This document shows positions 26,622 through 35,403 of a DNA stretch of 64,000 nucleotides, piece by piece. Origin of the DNA: MAG-120531 sp038125995 (lineage in GTDB: Bacteria > Bacteroidota > Bacteroidia > Flavobacteriales > Flavobacteriaceae); contig JAYPEX010000010.1 of NCBI GenBank assembly GCA_038125995.1, forward strand, positions 19,434 through 83,433. Reading direction: 5' to 3'. The translations under genes and the position numbers were made by a program. The notes under the pieces were generated by a model. The model did no database searches. It had not been told where the DNA came from and was given only the letters and a program-made list of their open reading frames with translations. Numbering within the stretch: the first letter of the stretch is position 1; the number at the start of each line of letters is the position of its first letter.

Positions 26622-26721
26622 NNNNNNNNNNNNNNNNNNNNNNNNNNNNNNNNNNNNNNNNNNNNNNNNNNNNNNNNNNNNNNNNNNNNNNNNNNNNNNN
26701 NNNNNNNNNNNNNNNNNNNNN
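26622..26721. other. Assembly gap (100 N) that falsely joins two genes
   Basis: Exactly 100 N. The flanks do not overlap: the left side is the Spy-like gene and the right side is the end of a DUF302 gene. The open frame through the N is accidental. At least the end of the first gene and the start of the second are missing. Confidence 0.9.
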
Positions 26722-26880
26722 CCTTGCAATGTTGTGGTACAACAACACGAGGATGGAAGAATCGAAGTATCTGCAGTTGACCCGATGGCTTCCATGATGT
26801 CTGTAGAGAATGAAAAATTAGGAACTTTAGCGAGTGAAATCAACACAAAACTCGATAAGGTTATTGCGCAACTTAGTTAA
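26722..26880 (+). CDS. DUF302 protein, C-terminal fragment
   Basis: Only the last 52 residues are present. They begin right after the N run with P-C-N-V-V-V-Q-Q and continue with D-G-R-I-E-V-S-A-V-D-P and a final helix. This is the typical end of DUF302 proteins, whose conserved P-C-N-V and V-S-A-x-D-P elements are visible. The family is small and of unknown function. The 5' part lies in the gap. Its stop overlaps the converging YCF48-like gene by 8 bases. Whether it belongs to the sigma module cannot be decided from this assembly. Confidence 0.8.
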   Translation, partial: PCNVVVQQHEDGRIEVSAVDPMASMMSVENEKLGTLASEINTKLDKVIAQLS

Positions 26881-27886
26881 ATTCTAATTTAGCAATTCTT
26901 CCATTACCAGCTGCATAAGCAGTTGATTCGTCCACAAATCGAATTGTGTAAAATCCCTCATCTGAAAGTGATGACCATGTGTTTCCACTATCATTTGACA
27001 CTGCAATTCCAGTGAACCCTACTGCAATCAATTGCTGACCATTTGAATTAGGAACGTATTGAACACAACTCTTATAACCTTGATTGGTTCCATCTGCTAT
27101 CAGTTTCCAATTCTGACCTCCATCTGAGGTAACTGCAATATTATTTTTATTGAATTCAGGCTTGGTATAATCTCCTCCATAGATAATTCCTCGTTGTTGG
27201 TCGTAAAAATCCATAGAGTAAATTCCATGAGTCGTTGATTTATCGACTAAGGGACTTTGAACAGCTGTCCAATGAACTCCAAAATCTTCTGATCTGTAGA
27301 CTTTTCCCAAAGTTGTTGCCATCCATATGGTAGACCCAAAGGATTCAATATTGGTATTACTAGCAGCAAAAGCACCTTCTCCTTTGATGGATTCAGGTAA
27401 TACTTCACAATTTAATTTGATCCAACTTTTTCCACCATCAGTCGTTTTAACAACGGACATACAACCACCGTAATTATCCCCCAGACCAAAACCAACTTGA
27501 TCATCGATAAAATGTAAGGCGTCGTAAAAGACACCTTCTCCAGTCTCCGTGTATACCAATTCAGAATTCTTCTGTGAATCAATCCTTAGTAATTGAGTTG
27601 GATTATTTAGCGACAGAGCAAGATAGGAGTTTGAATTAATTGCAGTAGCTCTAAAGGCCTGTCGAGGAAACACAAGCGTATCGAGTTGATAAGTTTTTAG
27701 ATCTAAGATTCCAACATAGGCCTTTGAGGTTCCAAAAAACAACTGTTGATCTTTTATTGAAATTGAACGTATGGATACAGAATCCTTATAGAGTTCACTG
27801 ACCTTAACAATAGTAATGGGTTTCATTTCTTTTGAGTTACAAGCGAGTAATAGAAATGATAGGATGATAAGATAGCTTGGTTTCAT
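26873..27886 (-). CDS. YCF48-like beta-propeller lipoprotein
   Basis: A 337-residue lipoprotein. The ATG at 27886 gives a clean type II signal (hydrophobic core, then L-L-A-C at about residue 16), so it is preferred over an in-frame start 15 bases earlier. Repeated aspartate-box or BNR-type motifs occur (T-T-D-G-G-K-S-W, S-E-D-F-G-V-H-W, T-S-D-G-G-Q-N-W, S-N-D-S-G-N-T-W), each marking a propeller blade, as in the YCF48/Hcf136 family. Similar lipoproteins are frequent in Bacteroidota and have been called oxidoreductases without proof. The function is unknown; a scaffold or ligand-binding role in the envelope is likely. It is divergent from the rRNA methyltransferase gene. Confidence 0.85.
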   Translation of the reverse strand: MKPSYLIILSFLLLACNSKEMKPITIVKVSELYKDSVSIRSISIKDQQLFFGTSKAYVGILDLKTYQLDTLVFPRQAFRATAINSNSYLALSLNNPTQLLRIDSQKNSELVYTETGEGVFYDALHFIDDQVGFGLGDNYGGCMSVVKTTDGGKSWIKLNCEVLPESIKGEGAFAASNTNIESFGSTIWMATTLGKVYRSEDFGVHWTAVQSPLVDKSTTHGIYSMDFYDQQRGIIYGGDYTKPEFNKNNIAVTSDGGQNWKLIADGTNQGYKSCVQYVPNSNGQQLIAVGFTGIAVSNDSGNTWSSLSDEGFYTIRFVDESTAYAAGNGRIAKLEFN

Positions 27887-27938
27887 GAGTAAAAAGTACA
27901 AAAATTAAGCTTAGCTTTGCAGCAGAATTAAAGTTCCT

Positions 27939-29153
27939 ATGAAATTACACAGAAATCTAGTCTTTGCAGTAGTCGACGCCTGTCATATGATTTTTAACGA
28001 AGGCCAATACGCAGACAAGGTCGTTGAAAAAGTTTTAAAATTTGACAAGCGTTGGGGTGCTAGAGATCGTGGATTCATCGCTGAAACCACCTATGAAATT
28101 GTTCGCTACAAAAGATTGTATGAAACTATTGCAGAGGTAAAAGCACCTTACAGCAGAGAAAATTTATACAGAATATGGGCTGTCTGGGCTGTACTCAAAG
28201 GACATCAACTACCTGATTGGAAACAGATAGAAGGAACTCCTGAGCGAAGAATCAAGGGGAAATTTGACGAATTATCAGCTACTCGAAAAATTGCAGAATC
28301 CATTCCAGATTGGATGGATGAATTAGGAGTTAAAGCTTTAGGTGAAGAATTTTGGGCTAAAGAATTACACGCGCTCAATCAAGAAGCACAAGTGGTCCTG
28401 AGAACTAATACACTTAAATGCACTAGAGAACAACTCTATAAGGAACTCTTAAAACTGGATATTGTCACCGATAAATCAGAAGATTATCCGGATGCTTTAA
28501 TTCTCAAAAGAAGATCAAATGTCTTTAAAACGGATGTATTTCAAAATGGATGGTTTGAAGTTCAAGATGCCTCTTCTCAATTAGTAGCACCCTTTTTAGA
28601 AGTAGAACCAGGTATGCGAGTGATTGATGCCTGCGCAGGTGCTGGAGGAAAATCTCTTCACATCGCTTCTCAAATGAAAAATAAAGGTCAATTGATTGCA
28701 CTCGATATTTATGAAAATAAATTAAAAGAATTAAAACGAAGAGTAAAGCGTAACGGAGTACACAATATAGAAGCGAGAGTCATCGATTCTACCAAAGTGA
28801 TTAAAAAGTTAAAAGGGCAGGCGGATCGTCTTCTTATCGATGCTCCTTGTACAGGTCTTGGTGTTCTTAGAAGAAATCCAGATGCGAAGTGGAAACTCGA
28901 TCAGTCGTTTTTGGATCGCGTTTTAAAAACTCAGGCTGAGATTATTGAATCTTATAGCAAAATGGTTAAAACTGGAGGTAAAATGGTTTATGCAACCTGT
29001 TCGATCTTACCACAAGAGAATCAATTGCAGGTAGCGGCTTTTTTAAATACTGAAGCAGGTAAATCCTTTCAATTAGAAAAAGAGAATCACGTTTTTGCAT
29101 CAAAGAGCGGTTATGATGGTTTCTATATGGCGCTTCTCAAAAAAGTCGAATAA
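27939..29153 (+). CDS. RsmB/NOP-family RNA (cytosine-5)-methyltransferase
   Basis: A 404-residue enzyme with an N-terminal NusB-like helical region (about residues 1-130) and a Rossmann methyltransferase domain. The SAM-binding A-C-A-G-A-G-G-K-S is at about residue 230, motif IV with the P-C-T-G cysteine at about 304 and motif VI Y-A-T-C-S-I-L with the second catalytic cysteine at about 350. The two cysteines are the hallmark of m5C RNA methyltransferases. The likely target is 16S rRNA, as for RsmB, but the exact base cannot be given. A -7-like TAGCTTTG (27912-27919) precedes the start. Confidence 0.92.
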   Translation: MKLHRNLVFAVVDACHMIFNEGQYADKVVEKVLKFDKRWGARDRGFIAETTYEIVRYKRLYETIAEVKAPYSRENLYRIWAVWAVLKGHQLPDWKQIEGTPERRIKGKFDELSATRKIAESIPDWMDELGVKALGEEFWAKELHALNQEAQVVLRTNTLKCTREQLYKELLKLDIVTDKSEDYPDALILKRRSNVFKTDVFQNGWFEVQDASSQLVAPFLEVEPGMRVIDACAGAGGKSLHIASQMKNKGQLIALDIYENKLKELKRRVKRNGVHNIEARVIDSTKVIKKLKGQADRLLIDAPCTGLGVLRRNPDAKWKLDQSFLDRVLKTQAEIIESYSKMVKTGGKMVYATCSILPQENQLQVAAFLNTEAGKSFQLEKENHVFASKSGYDGFYMALLKKVE

Positions 29154-29245
29154 TCTATTAACAACTTTCTTTAATAACTCCTTATTTGATATAGGGAATA
29201 ATCGCTGAATTTACCTTAAATTTGCAGGGTCTTAAAACAGTGATT

Positions 29246-32200
29246 ATGATCCATTTTTTCGGGAATCCTTCTCAAAAAGTTTTTGCAGTAGAAACTACTG
29301 ACGAATTATCTGCAGACGATACTTCAAAATTAACATGGTTGTTCGGAAATGAAAACCTCTTAAAAGAGGAGCGTCTTTCAGGATATTTCATTGGTCCAAG
29401 AGCCACCATGATCAGTCCTTGGAGTACGAATGCTACTGAAATTACCCAAAACATGGGGATTAAAGGTGTTATTCGAATAGAAGAATACTATAAAGTTGAC
29501 GAAAGCTTTGAGGACTTTGATCCAATGCTCTCTCAAAAATTTTCAAGTTTAGATCAATCTTTATTCAGAGTTGACATAAAGCCTGAGGCTATTCTTGAAA
29601 TTGAAGACATTGCAGCCTATAATATTCAGGAAGGATTGTCTTTGAGTGATGATGAAGTCACTTACCTTGAAGAGGTTTCTGAGCGTATTGGCAGAAAATT
29701 AACAGATGCTGAGGTATTTGGATTTTCACAAGTCAATTCAGAACATTGTAGACATAAAATATTTAATGGGAACTTTGTAATTGATGGAGTTGAAAAGCCA
29801 CACTCCCTCTTTAAACTCATTAGAAAAACTACGGAGACACATCCTAATTCAGTAGTATCTGCATATAAAGATAATGTCGCTTTTATCAAAGGACCTAAAG
29901 CAATTCAATTTGCTCCTAAAACACCAGATCAGCCTGATTACTATCAGGAAACTGAAATGGAAACCGTACTTTCTCTCAAAGCTGAAACGCATAACTTCCC
30001 AACAACTGTAGAGCCATTTAACGGTGCTGCGACTGGTTCGGGTGGTGAAATTAGAGATCGTCTCGCTGGAGGAAAAGGAGCGCTTCCACTTGCAGGAACA
30101 GCAGTTTATATGACTCCTTATTCAAGAGTTTTAGATGGAAGATCTTGGGAGCGAAATGGAATGCCTGCTCGTAAGTGGCTCTATCAAAACCCAATCGACA
30201 TTTTAATCAAAGCATCGAATGGTGCTTCTGATTTTGGAAATAAATTTGGACAACCACTGATCAATGGATCGGTATTGACCTTCGAACATGAAGAAGATGG
30301 CCGAAAAGTTGGATACGACAAAGTGATTATGCAGGCTGGTGGTATTGGATTTGGGAAAGCGTCTCAAGCTTTAAAAGACCGTCCAGAGAAAGGTGATAAG
30401 ATTGTCATCTTAGGTGGTGACAACTACCGTATTGGTATGGGTGGCGCAGCCGTATCTAGTGCTGACACTGGAGCCTTCGGGGAGGTTATCGAGCTCAACG
30501 CGATTCAGCGTTCGAATCCAGAAATGCAAAAAAGAGCTGCCAATGCTATCCGTGGAATGATTGAATCAGACAATAATCCAATTGTATCGATTCACGATCA
30601 CGGAGCTGGTGGACACCTCAACTGTCTTTCAGAACTCGTTGAAGAAACTGGTGGAAAAATTGATTTGGACCAACTTCCTGTTGGAGACCCTACCCTTTCT
30701 GCAAAAGAGATTATCGGAAACGAATCTCAAGAGCGTATGGGACTTGTAATCGGAGAAAAAGACACTGCTTTCTTAAAAAGAGTATCCGATAGAGAACGTG
30801 CTCCAATGTATGAAGTTGGAGAGGTGACTAAAGATTATCGNNNNNNNNNNNNNNNNNNNNNNNNNNNNNNNNNNNNNNNNNNNNNNNNNNNNNNNNNNNN
30901 NNNNNNNNNNNNNNNNNNNNNNNNNNNNNNNNNNNNNNNNCCGATAGAGAACGTGCTCCAATGTATGAAGTTGGAGAGGTGACTAAAGATTATCGCTTTA
31001 GTTTTGAATCGAAGACTACTGGTGAAAAACCAATGGATCTAGCCCTTTCTGATATGTTTGGTTCTGCGCCAAAAACCATTATGGAAGACAAAAAGATAGA
31101 CCGTAACTACAAAGATGTAGCTTATGATATCAATGAGCTATCAATGTATATTGAAAATGTACTACAACTGGAGTCTGTTGGTTGTAAAGACTGGCTTACT
31201 AATAAAGTGGATCGCTGTGTCGGTGGAAAAGTTGCCATCCAACAATGTGTTGGACCACTTCAATTACCACTTAACAACTGTGGTGTGATGGCCTTGGATT
31301 ACAAAGGAGTAGACGGAGTTGCGACTGCTATTGGACACAGTCCCGTATCAGCACTTGTCAATCCTGCTGCAGGTAGTAGAAATAGTATCACAGAATCCTT
31401 GACCAATATCATTTGGGCTCCATTACAAGATCAATTGCAATCCGTTTCCCTATCGGCAAACTGGATGTGGCCTTGTAACAACCCTGGTGAAGATGCTCGT
31501 TTATACGAAGCTGTTCAAGCGGTTTCTGACTATGCCATAGAGCTCGGAATCAATGTTCCAACCGGAAAAGATTCCCTTTCTATGAAACAACGTTATCCTG
31601 ATGGTGATGTCATTGCTCCTGGTACCGTAATTATATCTGCTGCTGCTCATTGTTCTGATTTTACAAAGGTGGTGGAACCCATGCTTCAAAGAAATGCTGG
31701 AGCCATTTATTATATCAACTTCTCACAAGATCAGTTTAAACTGGGAGGATCTTCATTTGCTCAGATATTAAATACTGTTGGGAGCGAAGTTCCTGATGTA
31801 AAAGACGCTGCTTTTGTCAAGAAGGCCTTTAATAAAATTCAAGAACTCATTAAAGACAATCAGATCGCTGCCGGACACGATATCAGTTCTGGTGGACTCA
31901 TAACTGCTCTACTCGAAATGTGTTTTGCAGATAATGACCTTGGAGCTTCAATTGATTTAAGTTCATTAAAGGAAAATGATTTAATCAAGGTCCTTTTTGC
32001 TGAGAATGCTGGTATCTTAATTCAAGCTAAAGACACAGTAGCTGAAAAGGCTATTGAAGAAGCAGACATTCAAGCGCTAAAAATTGGCAAGGCCATTGCA
32101 AAAGGAGTCATTGGACTTAAACACAATAAGACCGAACTTATCTTACCGATACCTCAACTAAGAGATATTTGGTATAAAACATCCTATTTGTTAGACAGTA

Positions 32201-33066
32201 AGCAAACTGCTAATAACAAAGCATTAGAGCGTTTTAACAATTATAAAAAACAAGCGTTAACGTACAATTTCCCTAGTGGATTTAACGGTCAATTACCAGA
32301 ACTTCCAAAAGGAAAAAGACCAAAAGCTGCCATACTAAGAGAAAAAGGATCCAACTCGGAACGAGAAATGGCCAATGCGATGTATTTAGCTGGATTTGAT
32401 GTAAAAGACGTCCACATGACGGACTTGATATCAGGTAGAGAAACTCTTGAAGACATTCAATTTATCGGCGCTGTTGGTGGATTTTCCAACTCCGATGTTT
32501 TAGGATCTGCTAAAGGTTGGGCTGGAGCATTTAAATACAATGAAAAGGCTAATAAAGCACTTAAAAACTTCTTTGATAGACCTGATACCCTATCAGTGGG
32601 TATCTGTAATGGATGTCAACTCTTTATGGAATTGGAACTTATTCATCCAGAATTAGAAGTTCACGGTAAAATGCTTCACAACGATTCTCACAAACACGAG
32701 AGCAGTTTTACTTCGGTAACTATTGGAGCAAACAACTCTGTGATGCTTTCATCACTTGCTGGAACGACCCTAGGAGTATGGATTTCACATGGAGAAGGTA
32801 AATTCAACCTTCCACTATCGAGAGAACACTATAATATCGTAGCTCAATATGCTTATGATGCCTATCCATCCAATCCTAATGGAAGTGATTACAACACAGC
32901 AATGCTTACCGATGCAACTGGTAGACATTTAGTGACGATGCCTCATATTGAACGTTCCATCTTTCAGTGGAACTGGGCAGATTACCCAAAAGATAGAGAT
33001 GATAAGGTCAGTCCTTGGATTGAAGCATTTATCAATGCTCGTAAATGGATTGAAAAACACAACTAA
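29246..33066 (+). CDS. purL: Phosphoribosylformylglycinamidine synthase (split by a false gap)
   Basis: After collapse of the duplicated 55 bases and the N run (30786-30995), the frame is intact and encodes 1221 residues, the normal size of the single-chain PurL. It converts FGAR, glutamine and ATP to FGAM in purine synthesis. The synthetase part has F-S-Q-V-N-S-E-H-C-R-H-K at about residue 165 and D-H-G-A-G-G-H. The C-terminal glutaminase has the nucleophile in V-G-I-C-N-G-C-Q and the catalytic pair in S-H-G-E-G-K-F. The ATG at 29246 is used; an upstream TTG would overlap the -7-like TAAATTTG at 29217-29224. A terminator follows at once. Confidence 0.96.
30786..30995. other. False assembly gap in purL: identical 55-base copies around 100 N
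   Basis: Bases 30786-30840 and 30941-30995 are identical, with 100 N between them. Collapsing leaves 3666 bases from start to stop, divisible by three, and a normal PurL. No sequence is missing. Confidence 0.95.
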
Positions 33067-33072
33067 AAAAGA

Positions 33073-33100
33073 AGCCCTTCAAATGAAGGGCTATTTTTTT
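33073..33100. terminator. Terminator between purL and fadD
   Basis: AGCCCTTC (33073-33080) pairs with GAAGGGCT (33085-33092) around a 4-base loop, with T-rich sequence after and A-rich sequence before it. It suits both converging genes. Confidence 0.88.
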
Positions 33101-33107
33101 GTCAATA

Positions 33108-34877
33108 TTAAGGTCTATAAATGGATTCGTATAGATCTTTGTGAAGTTCTTTAACGATTTTACGTTTGAGTTTCATCGTTGGAGTTAAGTGTCCTGAATC
33201 TGGAGTCCATTGAATGGGACTTAGTCTAAATTGCTTTACCTTTTCAAACTTTGCAAAATCTTCATTCGCCTCATCAACTTCTTTCTGAATGCGATTTATT
33301 ACTTTCTCAGAAGCGACTAACTCTTCATTATTATCAAAATTAATTCCCTTTTTCTTTGCCCAATTTCCTAAAAAGACAAAGTCGGGTTGAATAATTGCTG
33401 CAGGCATCTTCTCTCCCTCACCAACAACCATAATTTGTTCAATGAATCTCGATTGTTTGAACCTGTTTTCTATGAGTTGAGGAGCGACGTACTTTCCTCC
33501 TGAGGTCTTAAACATTTCTTTTTTGCGGTCGGTAATTCTTAAAAAACCATCGGAATCTAGTTCACCAATATCTCCCGTATGAAAATAACCATCTATAATA
33601 ACCTCAGCCGTCTTTTCTGGATCTTTGTAATAACCCATCATCACTTGAGGTCCTTTTACGAGAATTTCGCCGTCCTCTGCAATTTTCACCTCAGTATCTG
33701 CAATGAGTTGACCTACCGTTCCTATTCGAAACTTTCCATCTCTCATATCGTTAACTGACACCACAGGAGAAGTCTCGGTTAAACCGTATCCTTCCATTAC
33801 ACCCAATTCAGCTGCATTAAATATACGTGCTAATCGAGGCTGAAGAGCAGCAGAACCAGAAGCGATCAGTTTGAGGTTTCCTCCCAATCCTTCTTTCCAC
33901 TTACTAAAAATAAGTTTTCGTGCAATCTTTAATTTGCGTTCATACCACCAACCGTTTTGTCCGTAGGGTTCGTAGTTTAGGCCGAGATTTACAGCCCAGA
34001 AAAACAATATTTTCTTAATCCCTGTAAGTGCTGTACCCTTGGCTATGATACTGTCATACACCTTTTCTAACAACCTAGGTACCGCTGTCATCACTTCAGG
34101 CTTAAATTCTTTTAGATCATCACTTATGGTTTCAAGAGATTCTGCAAACACAATTTCAACTCCTACATATTGATAGATATAGGTAATCACTCTTTCAAAT
34201 ATATGACAGATCGGTAAAAAGCTCAGTGCACGACTAGAGCCCCGTTCTAAGGGAAGACGATCACAGGAATAAATAACGTTCTTCACTACATTGCGATGAG
34301 AGAGCATCACACCTTTTGGTTTACCAGTAGTTCCCGAGGTATATATAATAGTAGCTAGATCTTCTTCTTTTACGGCATCTTTTAGTGAATCTACTTCACT
34401 TTGATTCGATGGGTCAGCACCTAATTGCAATAATTCAGTCCAGTGTTTACATCCAGGAATTTCGTTAAATGAGTATATTTCAATTAAAGAAGTACGATCC
34501 TTAATAGCTTTAATTTTTTCATAGACAAACTCGCATGAAATAAAACAGTATTTTGATTCTGAATGATTCAAAACATACTCATAATCTTCAATAGAAATCG
34601 TTGGATAAATAGGTACATTTTGAGCTCCTATTTGAAGTACTCCTAAATCCATAATATGCCACTCAGTTCTATTCGTCGATGAAATAACGGCAATTTTGTC
34701 ATTGGCTTGTACACCTAATCTCAAAAGAGCTCTACTGATACTATTCCCTTTATTGATATAGTCTTCTGATGAAGTAGTCTCCCAAGTTCCCTGATACTTA
34801 GATACAAAGGCTTTCTCTAAATTATAATTATCTCGCTCCCAATAAGCAAAATCAAAAAGTCTTTTCGGTTGTTGCAT
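33108..34877 (-). CDS. fadD: Long-chain fatty acid--CoA ligase
   Basis: A 589-residue AMP-forming acyl-CoA synthetase. The P-loop-like A3 motif I-I-Y-T-S-G-T-T-G-K-P-K-G is at about residue 178, M-E-G-Y-G-L-T-E-T at about 360, H-T-G-D-I-G-E at about 427 and the D-R-K-K-E-M-F-K-T-S-G-G-K hinge at about 447. The size and the motif spacing fit the FAA1/FadD15-type ligases. It activates fatty acids for beta-oxidation. It is divergent from the marR-fadN-fadA-fadE operon and shares with it a perfect palindrome at 34923-34940, next to its own -7-like TAAATTTG (34924-34917 on the minus strand). Confidence 0.93.
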   Translation of the reverse strand: MQQPKRLFDFAYWERDNYNLEKAFVSKYQGTWETTSSEDYINKGNSISRALLRLGVQANDKIAVISSTNRTEWHIMDLGVLQIGAQNVPIYPTISIEDYEYVLNHSESKYCFISCEFVYEKIKAIKDRTSLIEIYSFNEIPGCKHWTELLQLGADPSNQSEVDSLKDAVKEEDLATIIYTSGTTGKPKGVMLSHRNVVKNVIYSCDRLPLERGSSRALSFLPICHIFERVITYIYQYVGVEIVFAESLETISDDLKEFKPEVMTAVPRLLEKVYDSIIAKGTALTGIKKILFFWAVNLGLNYEPYGQNGWWYERKLKIARKLIFSKWKEGLGGNLKLIASGSAALQPRLARIFNAAELGVMEGYGLTETSPVVSVNDMRDGKFRIGTVGQLIADTEVKIAEDGEILVKGPQVMMGYYKDPEKTAEVIIDGYFHTGDIGELDSDGFLRITDRKKEMFKTSGGKYVAPQLIENRFKQSRFIEQIMVVGEGEKMPAAIIQPDFVFLGNWAKKKGINFDNNEELVASEKVINRIQKEVDEANEDFAKFEKVKQFRLSPIQWTPDSGHLTPTMKLKRKIVKELHKDLYESIYRP

Positions 34878-34922
34878 AGTCTTTTGTTTGTGAAGTCAAA
34901 TTACAAAAAATTAACACAAATT

Positions 34923-34940
34923 TATTATGCATGCATAATA
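34923..34940. promoter_or_regulatory. Perfect 18-bp palindrome, probable MarR operator
   Basis: The sequence TATTATGCATGCATAATA is its own reverse complement. It lies in the 96-base space between fadD and marR, touches the -7-like element of fadD and sits about 9 bases before a TATATTTA (34949-34956) that could serve marR. A dimeric MarR protein bound here would cover both promoters. Confidence 0.75.
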
Positions 34941-34973
34941 TTATTTTATATATTTAAGGTGATTTCAAATCTT

Positions 34974-35402
34974 ATGAGCAAAACAACTATTGATTACGCA
35001 CTTAGAACAGCATGGCAAGCTGTTCAGAAGATGTACAACGAACGTGCAAAGTCCTATGGAGCAACTATGACTCAAGCATTTGTTCTCTTGAGTATTGATC
35101 CAAAAATAGGAACTCCATCAACTGCACTAGGGCCACTGATGGGAATTGAAGCCACTTCACTTTCAAGAACCTTAAAACTCATGGAAGCAAAAGGGGTCAT
35201 CAAAAAAGTAGCACATCCTACAGACGGTAGATCTGTAATCATACAATTGACCAAAGAAGGTCTTAAAATGAGAGATGAATCAAAAAAAGAGGTCTTTCAC
35301 TTTAATGAAATCATCGACCATAAACTCAGCAAGGAAAAACTTCAAAATTTCTTTGAAGTCATTGAGGTAATTAAAAGTTACGCAAACGAACAAATTGAAT
35401 AA
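34974..35402 (+). CDS. MarR-family transcriptional regulator of fatty acid degradation
   Basis: A 142-residue winged-helix protein. The recognition region is at about residues 55-75 (L-G-P-L-M-G-I-E-A-T-S-L-S-R-T-L-K-L-M-E) and the wing has the typical D-G-R-S motif after H-P-T. The start at 34974 gives a normal MarR length; the in-frame sequence upstream covers the operator and is not coding. It is the first gene of the beta-oxidation operon and sits one base before fadN. The probable function is repression of fadD and the operon, released by acyl-CoA, by analogy with FadR-type control; the ligand is inferred. Confidence 0.88.
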   Translation: MSKTTIDYALRTAWQAVQKMYNERAKSYGATMTQAFVLLSIDPKIGTPSTALGPLMGIEATSLSRTLKLMEAKGVIKKVAHPTDGRSVIIQLTKEGLKMRDESKKEVFHFNEIIDHKLSKEKLQNFFEVIEVIKSYANEQIE

Positions 35403-35403
35403 A

